From Treponema sp. (lineage in GTDB: Bacteria; Spirochaetota; Spirochaetia; Treponematales; Treponemataceae), in NCBI GenBank assembly GCA_018384055.1, contig JAHAZL010000094.1, forward strand, positions 1 to 7,367: a stretch of 7,367 bases of DNA, in the 5' to 3' direction. The notes beneath the pieces were generated by a model that saw only the letters and a program-made list of their open reading frames with translations, was not told the DNA's origin and searched no databases. The position numbers were made by a program, and so were the translations under genes. Shown piece by piece: positions 6,131-7,367 of the stretch; the first letter of the stretch is position 1; each line of letters opens with the position of its first letter.

Positions 6131-6139
6131 AAGAGCGTT

Positions 6140-7012
6140 ATGGAAAAATTAAAGATTTTGCTGGCTAAAGGCCGCATTTACGAATCAGTTTATGAACTCT
6201 TGAACGACGTTGGAATTTCCATTCATCTTCCAGACAGAACTTATTTCCCTGTTACAAACCAGGAAGACTTGGCATTCCAGGTAGTAAAACCACAGATTGT
6301 AAGTGCCCTCCTTGCCGGCGAAAAGGCTGATGTTGGATTCAGCGGAAAGGACTGGGTTTACGAAAACGGCGTAGAAAACGACGTTGTAGAAATCATGGAC
6401 TTTGGCTTTGACCCTGTACGCATTGTTGCAGCTGTTCCAGAAAACGTTGACTACAATTCACTTCTCAGGAAGCCAGTTACAATCGCAACTGAATACCAGA
6501 ACCTTACAAAGAAATATATTGAAGAAAAGAACATCAACGGAACAGTATTCCGCACATGGGGAACTTCAGAAGGTTTTGTTCGCGACAGTGAAGATTCAGA
6601 AGCACAGATCCTCATCGACAATACTTCCACAGGTTCTTCCCTCAAGGCCAACCGCCTCAAGATTGTTGATACTTTGATGACTTCTTCTACAAGAATGTAC
6701 GCCTCTAAAAAGGCAATGGAAGATCCAGAAAAGAAGCAGAAAATCATGGAACTCCGCATGCTCTTTGAAGCAGTTATGAATGCCCGCTCAAAGGTTATGC
6801 TCGAAATGAACGTTGCAGAAGACAAGTTTGAAGCCCTCGTTAAGGGAACTCCTTCAATGAAGAGTCCAACAGTGAGTCCTCTCTTCGGAGGAAACGGCTA
6901 CGCTGTTAAGATTGCAGTTCAGAAGAAAGATGTTCCAAACCTTCTTCCAAAGCTCAAGTCTCTCGGTGCAACAGACATCGTTGAATATGAGCTGCGCAAG
7001 GTAATGGCATAA
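6140..7012 (+). CDS. hisG: ATP phosphoribosyltransferase, long form (290 aa)
   Basis: Condenses ATP and PRPP to phosphoribosyl-ATP, the first and feedback-controlled step of histidine synthesis, in the cytosol. The N terminus KILLAKGRIYESV fits the family's LAKGR(L/I) start. ADVGFSGKDWVYENG at 63-77 matches the usual GITGKDW region, ATEYQNLTKKYI at 116-127 matches the family's ATEYPNLT segment, and LIDNTSTGSSLKAN at 158-171 is the PRPP-binding loop. The C-terminal part (about 215-290), with SPTVSPLFGGNGYAV at 242-256 and ATDIVEYEL at 277-285, is the ACT-like regulatory domain of the long form. The enzyme should therefore be histidine-sensitive and not need HisZ. The first glycine of the usual VGI(T)G segment and the residues before the PRPP loop deviate from better-known enzymes, but no key motif is missing. 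The gene appears to be transcribed alone: it has its own promoter, and a hairpin follows its stop at once. The other his genes are not nearby. Confidence 0.93.
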   Translation: MEKLKILLAKGRIYESVYELLNDVGISIHLPDRTYFPVTNQEDLAFQVVKPQIVSALLAGEKADVGFSGKDWVYENGVENDVVEIMDFGFDPVRIVAAVPENVDYNSLLRKPVTIATEYQNLTKKYIEEKNINGTVFRTWGTSEGFVRDSEDSEAQILIDNTSTGSSLKANRLKIVDTLMTSSTRMYASKKAMEDPEKKQKIMELRMLFEAVMNARSKVMLEMNVAEDKFEALVKGTPSMKSPTVSPLFGGNGYAVKIAVQKKDVPNLLPKLKSLGATDIVEYELRKVMA

Positions 7013-7036
7013 AAATTGACCTCCTGTCAATTTTTC
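7011..7036 (+). terminator. Probable hisG terminator
   Basis: AAAATTGAC (7012-7020) and GTCAATTTT (7026-7034) form a 9-bp stem with a CTCCT loop, directly overlapping the hisG TAA stop. The right arm ends in TTTTT, so a T-run is present, but it lies mostly inside the stem and the base is AT-rich. The terminator may therefore be leaky. Confidence 0.6.
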
Positions 7037-7039
7037 ATG

Positions 7040-7064
7040 CAGAGGTTTGATTCTCAAACCTCTG
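7040..7064. repeat. Perfect 11-bp inverted repeat with 3-base loop
   Basis: CAGAGGTTTGA (7040-7050) and TCAAACCTCTG (7054-7064) pair perfectly around TTC. No T-run follows on either strand, so it is not a standard terminator by itself. It may back up the hisG terminator, act as an RNA end-stabiliser, or belong to the end region of the mobile element suggested to the right. The 48 bases after it (7065-7112) show nothing I can name. Confidence 0.6.
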
Positions 7065-7112
7065 GCCACTGCATTGCTTGCCCTATACAGATGCTGAAAC
7101 AAGATGTCATGA

Positions 7113-7292
7113 TATAAATATCTGAAATGTGGTACTCTGATTCGACGGAATCAGAGAGTCGGCGGAAGGTTCACCTGAACTGTGAAGAAGGCACCTGCCT
7201 GAAGGTAAAGGCTCTTACTTCGAAAACAAGATTAACCAATACCGACCGTCGTACGACATAAATGCAGCTGGGGGTCTTACCCCCAGACTGCG
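7113..7292 (+). ncRNA. Structured RNA, candidate HEARO/omega RNA (IscB-associated guide-RNA scaffold)
   Basis: This coding-free stretch holds a dense set of helices. The first is a perfect 9-bp hairpin, CTCTGATTC/GAATCAGAG (7135-7143/7148-7156), with loop GACG. GTCGG (7158-7162) pairs with CCGAC (7242-7246) and closes a multiloop. Inside it are two short hairpins, GTTC-ACCT-GAAC (7169-7180) and AGGC-ACCT-GCCT (7189-7200), both with ACCT loops. An AGGT at 7203-7206 could pair with either loop as a pseudoknot. GTC-GTAC-GAC follows at 7248-7257. The 3' stem is GCAGCTGGGGGT/ACCCCCAG-A-CTGC (7264-7291), 12 bp with one bulged A. The size, the multibranched pseudoknotted shape, the ATGA just before it (7109-7112) and the adjoining ORF start fit HEARO RNAs. 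Those RNAs serve as omega RNA guiding IscB nucleases, with the guide at the 5' end. The class call is from memory and context; a cis-regulatory leader is the main alternative. The ends are approximate. Confidence 0.58.
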
Positions 7293-7295
7293 AAT

Positions 7296-7331
7296 AGGAG
7301 TATGACTTACCACAGTCAGATGTTTACTCCT
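7296..7331 (+). other. Hairpin between the structured RNA and the following ribosome binding site
   Basis: AGGAGTA (7296-7302) pairs with TACTCCT (7325-7331). Inside it TGACT (7303-7307) pairs with AGTCA (7314-7318) around a TACCAC loop, leaving a 6-base bulge on the 3' side (7319-7324). It may be the 3' end of the upstream RNA or a leader element that affects translation of the next gene. Confidence 0.5.
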
Positions 7332-7360
7332 GATTCCATTTTATTATAAAGAGGTAAGAA

Positions 7361-7367
7361 ATGGAAC
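7361..7367 (+). CDS. Start of a gene cut by the window end; possibly an IscB-type nuclease
   Basis: Only ATG GAA and one more base are visible. AAAGAGG (7348-7354), six bases upstream, is a good ribosome binding site, so this is very probably a real start. The position, directly downstream of a HEARO-like RNA, is where an IscB ORF (RuvC with inserted HNH, RNA-guided DNA endonuclease) would be expected. The coding sequence itself says nothing about its identity. Confidence 0.5.

Noticed and set aside
6451..6825. 124-codon minus-strand frame inside hisG
   Set aside because: Antisense shadow of a gene with full family motifs, and no ribosome site.
7138..7150. GATTCGACGG resembles the conserved 5' motif of tmRNA
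   Set aside because: Here it is the loop and flanks of a perfect hairpin. No tag reading frame, no tRNA-like 3' end with a GGTTCGAATCC T-loop, and no CCA follow.
7113..7331. Other structured RNA classes: RNase P, SRP RNA, 6S RNA, and TPP, FMN, cobalamin, SAM, glycine or c-di-GMP riboswitches
   Set aside because: None of their hallmark sequences as I know them could be placed, and the branched layout differs. An unknown riboswitch is not excluded.
1..7367. CRISPR array, tRNA or rRNA genes
   Set aside because: No regularly spaced repeats and no cloverleaf or conserved rRNA stretches were found on either strand by eye.

Overview
The window reads as ordinary chromosome of a low-to-mid GC bacterium. 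It has clear Shine-Dalgarno sites on most genes and sigma70-like TTGAAA/TTGACA promoters. My best guess is a spirochaete, probably a gut or rumen Treponema. This rests on the overall look of the pyrimidine genes, the long-form HisG and the PilZ-like protein, not on any marker gene, so it is tentative.

Layout. Positions 1-2086 are a minus-strand pair: pyrC (dihydroorotase), followed after 15 bases by the N-terminal 246 residues of a Ste24-type M48 membrane protease that runs off the left edge. Positions 2187-3422 are a plus-strand island. It holds a remnant of an AEC-family transporter that has lost its middle, a 74-residue zinc-ribbon protein, and a ribbon-helix-helix/PIN toxin-antitoxin pair ending in a strong hairpin terminator. 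Positions 3466-4971 are a minus-strand operon of pyrB and pyrI (catalytic and regulatory chains of aspartate carbamoyltransferase) and a 51-residue Pmp3/YqaE-type membrane peptide. The island therefore separates two blocks of pyrimidine genes that share one orientation. Positions 5081-5983 (minus) encode a degenerate PilZ-like protein. It is divergent from hisG at 6140-7012 (plus), and both have well-formed promoters in the 156-base gap.

The last 355 bases have no complete gene but are the most unusual part. After the hisG terminator and a perfect 11-bp hairpin comes a dense set of hairpins (about 7113-7292), a further hairpin (7296-7331), a ribosome binding site, and an ATG at 7361 that begins a gene cut by the window end. 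The compact multibranched RNA ending just upstream of an ORF, preceded by ATGA, is best explained as a HEARO/omega RNA of an IscB-type RNA-guided nuclease element. The nuclease itself is outside the window, so this is inference.

A second theme is transcript starts. For pyrC, hisG, the antitoxin and the AEC remnant, the best -10 box lies 0-9 bases before the ATG and no Shine-Dalgarno is present, which predicts leaderless mRNAs. The other genes have normal Shine-Dalgarno sites.

Functionally, PyrB/PyrI and PyrC carry out the second and third steps of UMP synthesis, and HisG commits PRPP and ATP to histidine synthesis. The remaining genes are accessory: a membrane protease, a putative c-di-GMP-related protein, a TA pair and a probable mobile RNA-guided element.
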